Shown here piece by piece: positions 33,640 to 44,794 of a stretch of DNA of 64,000 nt. The DNA lies in contig JAHDVF020001352.1 of assembly GCA_022606425.2 (NCBI GenBank), forward strand, positions 496,001 to 560,000. The letters are read 5' to 3'. The translations under genes were made by a program, and so were the position numbers. The notes under the pieces were generated by a model that ran no database searches, had not been told where the DNA came from, and saw only the letters and a list, made by a program, of their open reading frames with translations. Origin of the DNA: Lepidostoma basale (taxonomy: Eukaryota; Arthropoda; Insecta; Trichoptera; Lepidostomatidae). The first letter of the stretch is position 1. Every line of letters begins with the position of its first letter.

Positions 33640-33985
33640 ATGCAAATGAAAGTGTCATGAACAAAATAATGAAAGGATTATTAAGTTGGCTTGGACACAT
33701 GAAAGAATGAATAAAAACAGTAATGTAAAAAAAGGATTATGTTAACGATATAAATGGAACTAGAAATAGAGGAAGACCGAGAAAAACATGGCACGATAAA
33801 ATAAAACAAATATTGAATCTCGGCCATGTAAGGAGTCGGAGAAATTGACGTGCGTGCATGAAACAATGTATGAATGTTGAGGAAGTGAGAGAAGCATGTC
33901 AGGAAATAAAAATGTGGCAGTCCATTCTTTCTGCCTACCCCTTCGGTGAGACGGCGTGATGGTTAGTTAGTTAGTTTTTAGCATC
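33640..33985 (+). mobile_element. Family A LINE 3' end
   Basis: From GAAAGTGTCATGAACAAAAT through RNRGRPRKTWHDKI-type coding to GACGGCGTGATGGTTAGTTA. It has small deletions that break the frame. Confidence 0.75.
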
Positions 33986-34424
33986 TTGGAAGAATATTTA
34001 ACCAATACCACAAATGAAAAGAGATAAGATTTTTAATAAAATTAAGTTCATGTTTTCGGGAATGCACCCTTTATTTCTCCACTTTCGATAAAGCCTGTGA
34101 TGAAATTCTAATAATTGTGGCAACAAGTGGTGTCTGTATTTGCGGCTAATCACTGGATTAATACAGAAACCCAAACAATACCGACTCAATCAATAATTCA
34201 GGGTTGATCGGAAATACAATTAAACAGTTACTGACATTATTTGACATTGAGAGTAGATGCCTGTTTATGGCATTCGTAGCTGGTTAGAGATAATAAATAA
34301 TAAATCTAATTGGGTCACATGTGCAGTTAAATTATTTTGTTTATGAATAACGCTACATTAACCTCAAAACCTCATGCCGAAAAATGATAAAATGATAAGG
34401 AGTGAAATATAAAAACCAAAAATT

Positions 34425-34790
34425 GTATAAATTGATACGATATAAGACAGAATTTCAAATGCTGGTATCAGGAAAGAATGCAGAACGGAAGATAGTATTC
34501 TGAACAAAATTATGAAAGGTTCGTTGGTTTGGACACGTGGAATGCATGGATGAATAAAGAATGGTTAAGATAGTATACGTTAATGATGTGAATGGAGTAC
34601 GGAGTCCAGGAAGCCCAAAAAAATATGGCATGGCCACAGAAACCCGGGCAGACCACAAACAAGATGGTCTGATGGCAAGAAAAAGTGGCAGGAGGTCAAT
34701 GGGGCAGAATGGCGAAGGATAGAGAGTTATGGAACTTGTAAAGGGACACCTATGTCCAACACTGGATAACTAATAGCCAATGATGATATA
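34425..34790 (+). mobile_element. Family A fragment joined to another LINE tail
   Basis: 34430-34630 is a decayed family A segment (ACAGAATTTCAAATGCTGGT ... AATGGAGTACGGAGTCCAGG). From 34637 it switches to a different tail coding PGRPQTRWSDGKKKWQEVNG, then WRRIESYG, ending near ACTGGATAACTAATAGCC. The switch is a recombinational or nested-insertion junction. Confidence 0.5.
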
Positions 34791-34816
34791 AATTGTGAAT
34801 TTTTGATAAACTTTAA

Positions 34817-35040
34817 CCGTTAACACTGTGGAATTCTAAAATGACGAATATAATTAATTAAAAAACAGTTATTTCCACTTGAATATATTTTTATCGGCAT
34901 ATTTCGAAGGTTTTACACACTACACTATTACTATATTATAGTTTATACCGTTCTTCCCATGATGAAGGTGTAAATCCTTCCAAAAATTTCGAGAAAAATA
35001 AACTCAAAAGTGGAAAAAAAAAAACGTGTTTTCAGTTGTG
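34817..35040 (+). repeat. M5 element, degenerate hammerhead-like core
   Basis: CGTTAACACTGTGGAATTCT at the left. At 34959-34998: ATGATGAAGGTGTAAATCCT, then TCCAAAAATTTC, GAGAAAAATAAACTC. The GAAAC box has decayed to CAAAA, so it would not be active. It is an inverted/palindromic relative of 23860-24045. Confidence 0.5.
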
Positions 35041-35187
35041 TTGTGTTGTGTTTCAAAAAAATGTGAAACGAAATACTGTTTTTTTTTTTTCACCTTCAAA
35101 AACATGTCAAGATAAATAAACATTTGAACATACCGCGTGGACTTTTTTTTAATGCATTAGGGGAAACGTCAAACATATTTTAATAAT

Positions 35188-35640
35188 TTATTTTGATACC
35201 CTTATGTATGGAAGCGAATCATGGAACTGGCAAAAGAAGAATGAAAGTAGAATAAATCCAGTAGAAATGAGCTTGTCGAATGAAAATATTAGAAGCGAAT
35301 GCAGTGCGAATGAAAGTATTATGAACAAAATAATTAAAGGAACATTAAGTTGGTTTGGACATATGGAAATAATTAATAAAGAAAGAATGGTAAAAAAGTA
35401 TTTGTTAACGATGGAAACGGAACTAGAAATAGAAGAAGACCGAGGAAAACGTGGCACGATCGAATTAATCACACATTGAATGTCGGCTACGTGAGGAGAA
35501 GGAGAAATCGATGTGCGTGCATGATACGATGTATGAATGTTGAGGAATCCAGAGAAGTATACCAGGAAAGACACATGTGGCAGTCCATTATTTCTGCCTG
35601 CCCCTTCGGAGAGACGGCGTGATTTAGTTTGTTAGGTATT
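35188..35640 (+). mobile_element. Family A LINE 3' end
   Basis: Starts at the LMYGSESWNWQKKNESRINP codons (35195) and continues through IMNKIIKGTLSWFGHMEIIN to a 3' end with GAGACGGCGTGATTTAG. A frameshift falls near 35400. 35640-36300 is AT-rich with no gene seen. Confidence 0.75.
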
Positions 35641-36309
35641 TTGATACCCTAATATTTAAAACATAATAACATTGTTAATTTCCTCAAATCCAATATGAAG
35701 TGTTTGTTAAAAACAAAATTCTAACTTGATGACGACAACATCTTTGACAATACCTACGTATATGGAAATTGAATTTATTGAGTCGGATGTAAAAACGAAA
35801 AATCCCCAATATAAAGAACGCCGAACCGGATTTACAAAGGACATTAGCCTATACGCAAAGTCATTTCTTAGTCCTTGAAATCAAACGATAATGGTGCTTA
35901 TATTATTAATTCGGTAATCTTAGGTGCTTACGTAGGTATTCATTAAATAAAAACATTTGTTGTTATTAACTATTGCCGATTTCTTAAAAAAAAAAAAAAC
36001 GTTTTTGAGAGTGACAATGAGGAAGACGCCTTTGAAAAATAAAATCGAGTAGTCAAAAATCTTGTATTAGAATTTAATAAATATACGTTCAAATTGATTG
36101 ACGAAAGAAAACAAATTCAACGCCTTTCTAAGAACTAATGATTTTAAAAAAAATAATCCTGCATAAGATCAAGCTTGCATTGTCTGGTTTGTATCAAGTA
36201 TGCTTACTTTTACCTATTATCAACTGGTTTATTGCACTTCGCGTACTATTGTATGTGATAGCAATAAGAATTATTAATATAAACTTATAGATACAAAATA
36301 ATAAATCAC

Positions 36310-36425
36310 TTTGTATTTAACCATAGTATGGTTACTATAATTGATGCCAACAAGTTTCAGGAATATAATAACTATTTATTATATTGCTCTGATGAAGCTA
36401 GAGTCCAAACGAAACTAGTTCGGAC
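36310..36425 (+). repeat. M4 repeat with hammerhead-like core
   Basis: TTGTATTTAACCATAGTATG (36312) is the M4 end also seen at 44470-44630. At 36389-36420 it reads CTGATGA, 15 bases, GAAAC, TA, GTT. That satisfies the invariant hammerhead bases, but helices I and II are poor here. Confidence 0.45.
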
Positions 36426-36450
36426 TTTGAATTTAACCGTCTCGGATTTG

Positions 36451-37015
36451 GAGATCTTTATTTATTTTTATTTATTTATTTATACATAATACACAAATGC
36501 GACATAACAAACGAAAAACATTTAGGCGACTCATTTAGACACAAAACGGTGTTACAAAGATAAGACAAAGATAAAACAACATGAAACCAAAAAATAATAC
36601 ATATCAGAAGGATATCGAAGTCAGTGAGGCAGTACTCTTTCCAGAATTTGTAAAATATTTTTTTTCTGAATACTGCCTCACTGACACTGAAAATGTCCAA
36701 ATCTGAGACGATTAGATTCAACGTCCGAATCGCTCTTCCTACTGGCATCACCAAAGGCAGGTTGGTTCTGCGTGACGGAGCAAAGAACAATTGATTTAGT
36801 GTCAGTGAGGCAGTATTCACAAAAATATATTACAAATTCTGGAAATAGTACTGCCTGACTGACGTCGACTTATTTGGAATCCTTTTGAGATACTCCTACG
36901 TTATTTCCTAGTTTCATAATATTGTATTTTTGTTTAGCGTTTTGGGGTCAAATGAGTCGCCTATGTTTTTGTTTGTTATGGCTCAGTTGTGTATAAGAAA
37001 AATAAATAAATAAAA
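36451..37015. mobile_element. Two jockey-like LINE 3' ends, head to head
   Basis: The minus-strand copy (36451-36830) encodes SLTLNQLFFAPSRRTNLPLV, then MPVGRAIRTLNLIVSDLDIF, and ends in a TAAA-repeat tail. The plus-strand copy (36830-37015) has CAAATGAGTCGCCTATGTTT ... AAATAAATAAATAAAATA, the reverse complement of the same tail. They meet near the CAGTGAGGCAGTA motif (36621, 36803), which is itself repeated in inverse. Confidence 0.6.
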
Positions 37016-37454
37016 TATAAAACAGAGCCTAGTAGTAAAATCTTGTATTATTATTTATCAATGAGCGTTTTATCAATGACTATTTCTAATTACGAATAAA
37101 TTAAAACACACATTATTTCAATGTTCAAGTATCTACTCGCTAGCGTTAAAGCAACAAAAATACAATGTTGACAGATTCGTGTGCAAACATTACGCCACGA
37201 TGCCAAAATTGGTCGTATATTTAGTATTGACGGACACTCCAGCGTGTTGACTTAGATGACTTTCGAATTATCTTTGACTGTCAGGACATGAATCGAATTA
37301 ACATTCTATTATTGAAAACTCCGTAATTGTAAACATTCTCGAGCAAATAAGTCGCAAATTCAGAGGCCTATTTTTTTGACCGGCGACAAAGACTGTAATG
37401 TTTTTTGAGACTTATTTATTGTTTCTTAACTAAATATTAGATATTTAAACTAAG

Positions 37455-38110
37455 ATAACTAACCATCACTCCGTTTCTCCGGATGGATAGACAAAGAGGA
37501 TTGATATCTTTCTAAATTCATCTACATTCATACATCGTAACATGCACGCTCGTCGATTATTCCGACTTCTTTTAGTAATTGATTAATTTGGTCATTCCAC
37601 GTTTTCCTGGGTCATCATCTGCTTATTTTTCCATTCACACTGCTTGTATACATTTTTAACCATTCTTCTCTTATCCATTCGTTCCATATCGCACGCTTAA
37701 TAGTAAACTGACCGATTATGGTTTAGGTCATAATTGAGTTAACATTAGACAGAGGCTTGTGTTAACGCTATCCATCTATTTTTCACAATGTTAACGCTAT
37801 CCATTCGTACGTACGATAATCGTTCACAATGTTAACGCTATCCATTCGTACGTGTTTTTCGACTGTTTTTGTTAAAACACCGACTCATGTCAGATTGAGC
37901 AAAACCTGCTTTTTGAGTTAAGCCAGTGTTCTATTAAGCGTGCGATATGTCCAAACCATCTAATTGATCATATTTTTAATTTTACTTGGAATGCAATGAT
38001 CTGGCTTACATTTCTTCCTTATTTCGTCGTGTGATATTCTATCATACATCGTTTTTCTGCACAATTTTCTCGGTGATCCCATTTCTACGGCATTTATCCA
38101 ACTAATATTT
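37455..38110 (-). mobile_element. Family A LINE copy split by MITE M7
   Basis: The minus strand runs from the 3' end (AACTAACCATCACTCCGTTT, 37457) through the GRPRKT-equivalent region to TCCATTCGTTCCA. It is interrupted at 37689-37945 and resumes at TGTCCAAACCATCTAATTGA up to 38110. Coding is decayed. Confidence 0.75.
37689..37945. mobile_element. MITE M7, intact TIRs, TA target site
   Basis: Starts TCGCACGCTTAATAGTAAAC and ends GTGTTCTATTAAGCGTGCGA, giving a TIR of at least 15 bp. TA flanks both sides (37687-37688; 37946-37947). Deleting it restores CATTCGTTCCATATGTCCAA, the uninterrupted family A sequence. The interior has a threefold AATGTTAACGCTATCCAT repeat. No coding capacity. Confidence 0.85.
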
Positions 38111-38114
38111 GAAA

Positions 38115-38630
38115 TGAGTGAAAACGTTTGATTTTTAGTTTTATTGTATGTATTTTACTTGAAACACACGTTTCGCCAAGGCATTGTCGGACATCATCGG
38201 AAGAGTGGCAGCGCCAAAATTGCGCTAGGCGAGTCATGTCGCTCACAGTTCTGACGATGATGGACAAAACACCTCCTTTGCTGACGTCTTAGGACTGCGA
38301 CCTGAAACCTCAGGACGTCCCAACTTCGATGGAGGGACGACATTTGAGTGCAACATGGACGCGTGTGGCCCAGGATCGACAGACATGGAAGCAGATGGAG
38401 GAGGCCTACGTCCAGAAATGGACGGCTTCAGGCTGACAATTATGATGATGATGATGAAGGCATAATCAAATGTTTGATAATACGTTAGCAGGACGAAACA
38501 TGTCATTCCCTTAAAAGAAAACATACGTTTTCATTCGTATTAATAATTTAACATGAAGCTTCGTCAAGTTTACAAAAACAAATTAAATGAAGCTCCAAAG
38601 GAGGGAGCGAAACCGGTTAAAAATAAAATG
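38115..38630. repeat. M3-like element split by an RTE tail, plus a second hammerhead-like repeat
   Basis: ACACACGTTTCGCCAAGGCA and GAAACATGTCATTCCCTTAA are M3 halves. Between them, 38200-38450 is a plus-strand RTE tail (RQTWKQMEEAYVQKWTASG, then GAT repeats). At 38593-38622 a related motif reads AATGAA, GCTCC-loop-GGAGC, GAAAC, CG, GTT, with a strong helix II but a damaged CTGANGA box. Confidence 0.45.
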
Positions 38631-38639
38631 ATGTAAAAA

Positions 38640-39920
38640 CAAAATAAAATAAAATGTTTTAAATAATTTTTAATGATGCTACATCAAAAAAAATTATAGT
38701 TAAAATGTCAGCTAGCGTTTTCTTTGGCGCGTCTTCCAAGAAAAATAACTACTTTGAATCCACGCGGCTAGGATCAGGGTCAAACGTTAAAATAACAAAT
38801 TATAAAAGTGACCTAATGACCACGTGGCTTCGAAAATAAACAGAGGAGTAGTCTCTCAAAAGGAATGACTCATCGTTGAACTCTTCGAAATATTTAAAAA
38901 TATACATATCCCAGGACTGCATACTTAAGCTAGACGTGTTGCACTCTTAAATGACAAATCTAATAATATTGAAAAATTCTACATTTTTTATATGCTATGC
39001 CGATTCTTCCAAATTTTATTTGAAACAAACGATTCCGATATCTAAAAATGAACACAAAAATTTATTTCATTCACACATTCATTCATTCACAAGAATTGCA
39101 TACTTAAGAAATGCAATTCTTGCTGAAAATTAAAAAAAAATCAGTTATAACCTTTATCAATTATCAAGCTCATAAGTTGTATGCCATTTAATGAAATCGA
39201 TGTTTTTCACCTAAACGCTTATGATTTTAAAAAAATAGTTGCAGCAACTTTTCGGAGTGTATAGTGCTATAATGTAGTATCCCTTTATTTGTATTATTAT
39301 TATAATTTTTTTGTTAATTTTTATACTATTACCTTAGTTTTATTTTGATTTTAGTTTAGTTAAATCTCGTTTCATAAGTCTACAATGTTAAATCTGTTCA
39401 TTCATTTTTTTGTGGTAACATGTAATTGGCCTTATTTAAGTACTTTTTGTGTATTTTTACATACGAGTATACATACACTTATTCGCTGTTTGTTACCCTA
39501 AAATAAAAATAAAATGAATTAAAATAAAATAAATAAATAAATTATCATTCTGAACTGTTCATTTTTATAATCAAATAAAAAAATTATAAAGGACTCGACG
39601 AGACCCATTTTAATGGAGTGGGCCATTGAATACGATACATTTAAAAATACAATGATATTATATAACGTTATCACAACGAATTTGCGAGCACACGAGAAAG
39701 GCCGGAAGCCACAGTCGTTTTTAACGAGAAACGAACTGCATTTTACAGATAAAGCTATAATACGTATATAGGACACCATAGGATGTGGACGGTAAGAGGG
39801 GATTCACCATAACTGCTATCGCGACCACATTTCCTTCACAGGCCTAATCTCAATCTTCCACACTCCCCAAAACATTTCCGCGAATCTGAATTCTCCTGAA
39901 CTCTAAAATTGACACCGCAC
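38640..39920. other. AT-rich stretch, nothing recognised
   Basis: No open frame with family features. ATTCATTCACACATTCATTC-type simple repeats occur near 39068-39092. The frame at 39519-39779 (minus) shows no recognisable domain. Confidence 0.4.
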
Positions 39921-39924
39921 TTTA

Positions 39925-40327
39925 GGTCCATTTACACTGGACAGTCATCAGTCGATACCGACACGTCACGATAAAAATAACCTTGAATCTCACTGACTCG
40001 TTATCTCAAATGCTATAATAAAATCGTCGTCGGAGGTTGCCAAAGAATGCACCTACTTACATAAAATTGACACTTAATTACAATGATCAATATTTTTCAG
40101 GATGTGTTTCCTAGAGTATATAATTATTTTTTACAGAATACTGTTTTAACTACCATTTAAATTCGCCGTCAAGAAGGCGATTATCTCGGAAATATAATAT
40201 AATATGAACGGAATCTGCATTAATTAAAAGTAACAAGACACCATCAAAACAAACAAAACGATTATTTGCTCAACACAAGCCCGTGACGTGTCGGTATCGG
40301 CTGATGACTGTCCAGTGTAAATGGACC
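39925..40327. mobile_element. MITE M2 with ~47-bp TIRs
   Basis: Left GGTCCATTTACACTGGACAG, then TCATCAGTCGATACCGACAC, is repeated in inverse at the right (GTGTCGGTATCGGCTGATGA, then CTGTCCAGTGTAAATGGACC). TTTA flanks both ends (39921-39924 and 40328-40331). The interior is non-coding. A 404-bp sister copy is at 48862-49265. Confidence 0.85.
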
Positions 40328-40479
40328 TTTAGAGGTACAAAAATCCACGAATTCATGATACAGTAGACAATATCCACGATAATATAAATACTGAGGCTAA
40401 GGTCACACCAAAATGCTTCACTTAGTGCTAACAAGTTGATAAATGTATCTGTTATAGAGTAATTATTTAAATAAAACGG

Positions 40480-40640
40480 GTTTTTTTTTTAACAATTTAA
40501 ATTTTTGTTTATTTCGACAACTGCCGGTTTCGCCATGTTGGCTGGCATCGACAGATTGGTTCAGTCCAGTCAGTCGGTGCCAGCCAGCCTGGCGAAATCG
40601 GTCGCTGTTGAAATTAAGACATAAGTGGATGTAGTTATTT
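40480..40640 (-). repeat. Palindromic repeat with degenerate hammerhead-like core
   Basis: The minus strand reads TCGAT, GCCAGCCAACATGGC (a hairpin), GAAAC, CGGC. An inverse half lies at 40570-40620 (GCCAGCCTGGCGAAATCGGT). The cleavage-site U is missing, so activity is not expected. Confidence 0.35.
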
Positions 40641-40859
40641 AAAAAACATCCTTTATTTTTATTATTATTATATTGTTTATTAAATGAATTTCCAACAAGA
40701 TATTTCAATAAAATTATTCGAATTTATAACTCTAAGGACCAAGTAAGGCATCTATCCAAGGACCAAGTAAGGTGGATGTAGCCAAAGTAAAGTGAATTAT
40801 TTCTCTAATATTGATATACAAGGTATCAGAAAAAAAAGATGAATTTATGATATAATCTA

Positions 40860-41310
40860 AATAACCATCACGTCGTCTCCTCGAAAGGGTAGGCAGAAAA
40901 AATGGACCGCCAAAATATTATTTCCTTACACATTTACCTTGCTTCCTTAACATTCATACTTCGTGTCATGCACACACGTCGATTTCTCCGACTTCTTACG
41001 TAACCGATATTTGATATTGGATAGATTTGAACATGCCACGTTTTCCTCGTTCTTTCTGTATTTCTTGTTACGTTCACATCGTTAACATATACTTTCTTCA
41101 CCCCTCTGTCCAAACCATATTAATGTCTTGAGTGCATTACACGATGTATGAATGTTGAAGAAGCAATATTAAATGTCGACCACATAAGGAGTCAGAGAAA
41201 TCGACTTGCGTGCATGACACGATGTGTGAATGTTGAGGAATCGAAAGAAGTATGTCAGGAAATAGCAATGTGGTGGTTTATTATTTCTGAGTGATGGTTA
41301 GTTAGTTAGA
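40860..41310. mobile_element. Family A LINE, inverted two-part copy
   Basis: 40860-41125 is minus strand (CCATCACGTCGTCTCCTCGA ... CACGTTTTCCTCGTTC). 41110-41310 is plus strand (TTGAATGTTGAAGAAGC, AATGTCGACCACATAAGGAG ... GTGATGGTTAGTTAG). The two halves share the same coding tail in opposite directions. They could be a 5'-inverted insertion or two adjacent copies. Confidence 0.6.
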
Positions 41311-41319
41311 AAACGTCTA

Positions 41320-41475
41320 ACGTTTCTAGAAGTTTTATTATATTTCATTGAAATGACACGTTTCACCTTGCTAACGCATTATCAAATATTTGATAACACC
41401 GTAGCGAAGCGAAACATGCCATTTCAACTAAATATAATAAAACTTTTAGAAAACACAAGTTTTCAACCATATTAA
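41320..41475. repeat. M3 palindromic element
   Basis: CTAGAAGTTTTATTATATTT ... ACACGTTTCACCTTGCTAAC, then the inverse GTAGCGAAGCGAAACATGCC ... ATATAATAAAACTTTTAGAA. About 150 bp, nearly perfectly foldback. Confidence 0.65.
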
Positions 41476-41784
41476 TTATTCAATGTGGACTTTTACATCA
41501 TAGTTCAAGAAACAAAAAAGAAATAAAATAAAGTAGATAACCCAGTGTTTGTGAACTAAAGAAATGATGAAAGCTAATGTGAGTAAGTCAAAATGCAAAC
41601 AACCTTTATCGTGCCAAATATCTAACAATCGAACCGTTTCGCGACTTACCTACCTATATACACATTGTGGGCCACGTGCTAATCTAGATAATAAAAAATC
41701 AAAGGAGGAAGCGAATGCTATATTTACAAAAAAGGATAGGTTGTTAATGGGGCATTATCATTTATTTATTTATTTTGTATTTTT

Positions 41785-42275
41785 TTTAAAGTATGTATGG
41801 AAGCGAAACATGGAACTGGCAAAAGAAGGATGAAAGTAGAATAAATGCAGTAAAATGAGATCTCTTAGACGTATGTGTGGATACTCTGTGTATGATAGAG
41901 TATCGAATGAAAATATCAGAAGTGAATGCGGTGCGAATGATGGTGTCATGAACAAAATAATGAAAGGATCATTAAGATGGTTTGGACATATGGAAAGAAT
42001 GAATGAAAACAGAATGGTAAAAAAATTATATGTTAATGATGTAAATGGAACCAGAAATAGAGGAAGACCGAGGAAAACGTGGCACGATCAAATAAATCAA
42101 ATATTGAATGTCGGCCATGTGAGGAGTCAGAGAAATCGACGCGCGTGCATGACACGATGTATGAATGTTGAGGAAGCGAGAGAAATATGTCAGGAAAGAA
42201 AAGTGTGGCAGTCCATTCTTTCTGCCTACCCCTTCGGGGAGGCGGCGTGATGGTTAGTTAGTTAGTTAGTTTAAA
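41785..42275 (+). mobile_element. Family A LINE 3' end, best-preserved tail
   Basis: From MYGSETWNWQKKDESRINAV (41792). A clean frame from 41855 encodes MRSLRRMCGYSVYDRVSNEN, GVMNKIMKGSLRWFGHMERM, VKKLYVNDVNGTRNRGRPRK, HVRSQRNRRACMTRCMNVEE and WQSILSAYPFGEAA. The 3' end is GTGATGGTTAGTTAGTTAGT. It is the least decayed copy of the family here, suggesting a recent insertion. Confidence 0.8.
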
Positions 42276-42499
42276 AGTAAATGTATAGTAATCTTAAATA
42301 CTTATCGCTTCATCTTATCCGCTATGCATGTAAAATGTTACTGCATTTCTTTTGGGAATGTTGGAGACCAACTCTCTGCAGCTTCGAAGAGATGGGCATC
42401 TCATAATTCATTTCTTTAGATTAATCAGGGGATATTTCGAGAACTCGGACGTGCTGGAGAAAGATGGTATTTTCGCTCCTAATAGTTATCTCGATAGCG

Positions 42500-42745
42500 A
42501 CTGCATATATTGTTTTACCTAACGGCCGCCAGAACCAGCCTGACTCTGGTGACACCGGTGGGAAGAGCCATCAATCAGCTGAACACGATCTCCTCGGAGA
42601 TCGACGTCTTTCATATTAGTGAAAGTAAGTTCAGAAGACAAATACTCTTGACTTTAAAGAGTCGAACAATCTCTCACGCGTTCCTGGCATTATATATTAT
42701 ATTTTACCTGTTCTAAATAGATGTCATAAACTGATTTGATTTGAA
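42500..42745 (+). mobile_element. Jockey-like LINE 3' end
   Basis: Encodes LTAARTSLTLVTPVGRAINQ, then LNTISSEIDVFHISESKFRR, a short hydrophobic end and a stop at about 42716. It matches the minus-strand copies at 29820-30095 and 36451-36830. The polymerase core is absent. Confidence 0.65.
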
Positions 42746-42874
42746 TACATCGGTATACTAATTGTGTTTTTTTTTTAAATCGAGTTCGGATGTTTCTCGG
42801 AAATTGATTTTTAGTTGCTTGACTATGTAAGACTTTAAGAAGTTTTTATTCAATTAAAATATTTAACTGAATGA

Positions 42875-43195
42875 ATTCTACCATGACCGACCTTTAAAAT
42901 TTGATTAATTTGATCTTGCCATTTTTCCTCGGTCTTCCTCGACTCCGTTCTCCATTCACATCGTCAACGCTTTCTGAACCATTCATTCTTCATCCATCCG
43001 TTCCATAATTAAGTTCATAAAACTTTCTTCCGCTCTGCATTCCTTCCTAATATCAACATTTAATATTCTGCTGTACATCGTTTTCACACATACGTCAAAG
43101 GGGTCTCATCTCTACCGCATTTATTCTGCTCTCATCATTATTCTGCCAGTTCTTTACTTAATTTCCATACATCAGGGTTGGTACAAAAACTCCAT
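42875..43195 (-). mobile_element. Family A LINE fragment
   Basis: Minus-strand copy lacking the 3' end: TTTTTCCTCGGTCTTCCTCG, CATCCGTTCCATAATTAAG, TCTCATCTCTACCGCATTTA, TACATCAGGGTTGGTAC. Strongly decayed. Confidence 0.65.
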
Positions 43196-43505
43196 CATCA
43201 ACGGCCAACTAACGAACTATATGTTTTTTGCATCCGTCTGCCTCTGAGATACAGAAATATGAAATCTTTAGAAGTACCCCATTATTCTCTAAGCTCTAGG
43301 GCTCCAGCTAAGCGATACGAAACACAGTTTAAGCGATCGTTCTCTCGTCCCATTGGGTAATACAGAATACCGCTGATATATATTTCATCGCAGCAACTTA
43401 GACTGGGTATTGCCTATCCGGAATTAGCTCAAAACGGAATAAACGAACCATTGTGGTAATGGTTAAATAGCGAAACCAAATTCGGCACAACGGATAACCG
43501 GACGA

Positions 43506-43598
43506 TCAGTGGCCATGAAAATGTGCAAGTCTTGAATGTTTCCAAGTGTTAATTTTCTTGCAATGTGTTCGTCCGCGCGTTAAATAAACAAAACACCG
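43506..43598 (+). promoter_or_regulatory. Candidate start site and non-coding first exon of the GPCR gene
   Basis: TCAGT at 43506-43510 matches the arthropod initiator. About 90 bp downstream, CACCG is followed by GTAAGT at 43599, a strong donor. The partner acceptor would be TTATTACAG just before 45931, upstream of the receptor ATG. The leader would contain a six-codon upstream frame starting at 43515. No TATA box is evident. This is inference from signals only. Confidence 0.35.
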
Positions 43599-43856
43599 GT
43601 AAGTCGACAAATATTTTTGATCATTTAAACATATACATAAAAAAAACTAGTATGCTTGTAGAATTGTGGAGAGTGATGATTTTATCTTATAGCTAAAGCT
43701 GACGCAATTTTCAATTTATTTGATTTTTGATGCGTAAGTGCGCAAATTATGCAAATAAGAGTACATAATATACTACATTTTTCATATTAAGCACTTTATT
43801 TGTGGTTAAACATTATAAACTAATAGATATTAAATAATAAAACACTTTGTATTTAT

Positions 43857-44160
43857 TTTGAATGTATACAAATACTTGAAGACGAATACTGGATTTTACC
43901 CATTGCGGGTTATCATTTTTAATGATTAATTGTATCTCAATAGAGACGAAGATGCAAATTGGAAACAGAATATGGTGGTCGAGGCGTTTACAGGACTTAT
44001 GACTTGTCATTGGTTGGGTTAAGCGCACGCTTTATGTAATACAACATTCCCCATTCCGCCCTTCTTACGACCACCACGTCTGACAATTTTTTGGAAGATG
44101 TATATATGCTAGAATGTTGGGATACACTTCACATTTTTTAGTTCAATCTACACATTAAAA
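43857..44160 (+). repeat. M1 repeat, 5' half
   Basis: TTTTGAATGTATACAAATAC, GGATTTTACCCATTGCGGGT, ATTGTATCTCAATAGAGACG, TCATTGGTTGGGTTAAGCGC, then CAATTTTTTGGAAGATGTAT. It is truncated in the body. It would lie inside the first intron of the GPCR. Confidence 0.65.
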
Positions 44161-44214
44161 TACTAAGATTGGTTGTAAGCATTAAGCAGAAGGTGCTTTG
44201 TATTTAATCACGGT

Positions 44215-44440
44215 ATGGTTAATTAATTAATACGAATGAAAACGTCTGTTTTCTAGAAGTTTTAATAAATTTTATGTGAATGACATGTTTCGCCTGTCTA
44301 AGGCATTATCAAATGTCATACAAGATGGTGATGATAATCGAAGACATTTGATAATGTCTTAGACAGGTGAAAAATGTGATTAACATATAATTTAATAAAT
44401 CTTCTAGAAAGCAAACGTTTTCTTTCGTATTAATTATTTA
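44215..44440. repeat. M3 palindromic element, ~220 bp
   Basis: ACGAATGAAAACGTCTGTTT ... ACATGTTTCGCCTGTCTAAG ... TTATCAAATGTCATAC, then the inverse GACATTTGATAATGTCTTAG ... AATAAATCTTCTAGAAAGCA. This is the longest near-perfect foldback of the family. Confidence 0.65.
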
Positions 44441-44469
44441 ATATGGAGTTTAACATAATTGTTCAAGAA

Positions 44470-44630
44470 ACATTAAACACGGGTATGGTTATTATAATTG
44501 ATGCCAACTAGTTTCGCTTGGACCCAAACTTCATCAGGAATGATGCTTGGGTCCAAGCGAAACTAGTTGGTATCAGTTATAATAACCATACCACGGTTAA
44601 ATACAAAGTGTTTTATTTACATAATACATT
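44470..44630. repeat. M4 palindromic element
   Basis: ATGGTTATTATAATTGATGC ... GTTTCGCTTGGACCCAAACT is followed by its inverse TGCTTGGGTCCAAGCGAAAC ... TATAATAACCATACCACGGT and TAAATACAAAGTGTTTTA. It carries the hammerhead-like core of 44506-44537 on the minus strand. Confidence 0.6.
44506..44537 (-). ncRNA. Hammerhead-ribozyme-like motif, best helix II
   Basis: On the minus strand: CTGATGA (plus 44531-44537), unpaired A, GTTTGG-GT-CCAAGC (six pairs, one of them G-U; plus 44516-44529), GAAAC (44511-44515), TA, GTT (44506-44508). The catalytic core is exact, including CTGATGA. Helix I outside the core is short (one or two pairs). Activity would need testing, perhaps as a dimer. Confidence 0.5.
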
Positions 44631-44794
44631 TTTGCATTTCCATAAATAATGTGTATACACTGTGGAAACAGATAAACAATGATGAATAATGAATCTAGTT
44701 ACAACCACAAAGATCAGTCGTCTTCTTTCCCGCTTCATATTGGGATCCTTATCATAATTTGTGAATCCTAAAAATAATATAAATATAATTTTTT

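Noticed and set aside
38251..38524. 93-codon minus-strand frame
   Set aside because: Antisense of an RTE tail that reads sensibly on the plus strand.
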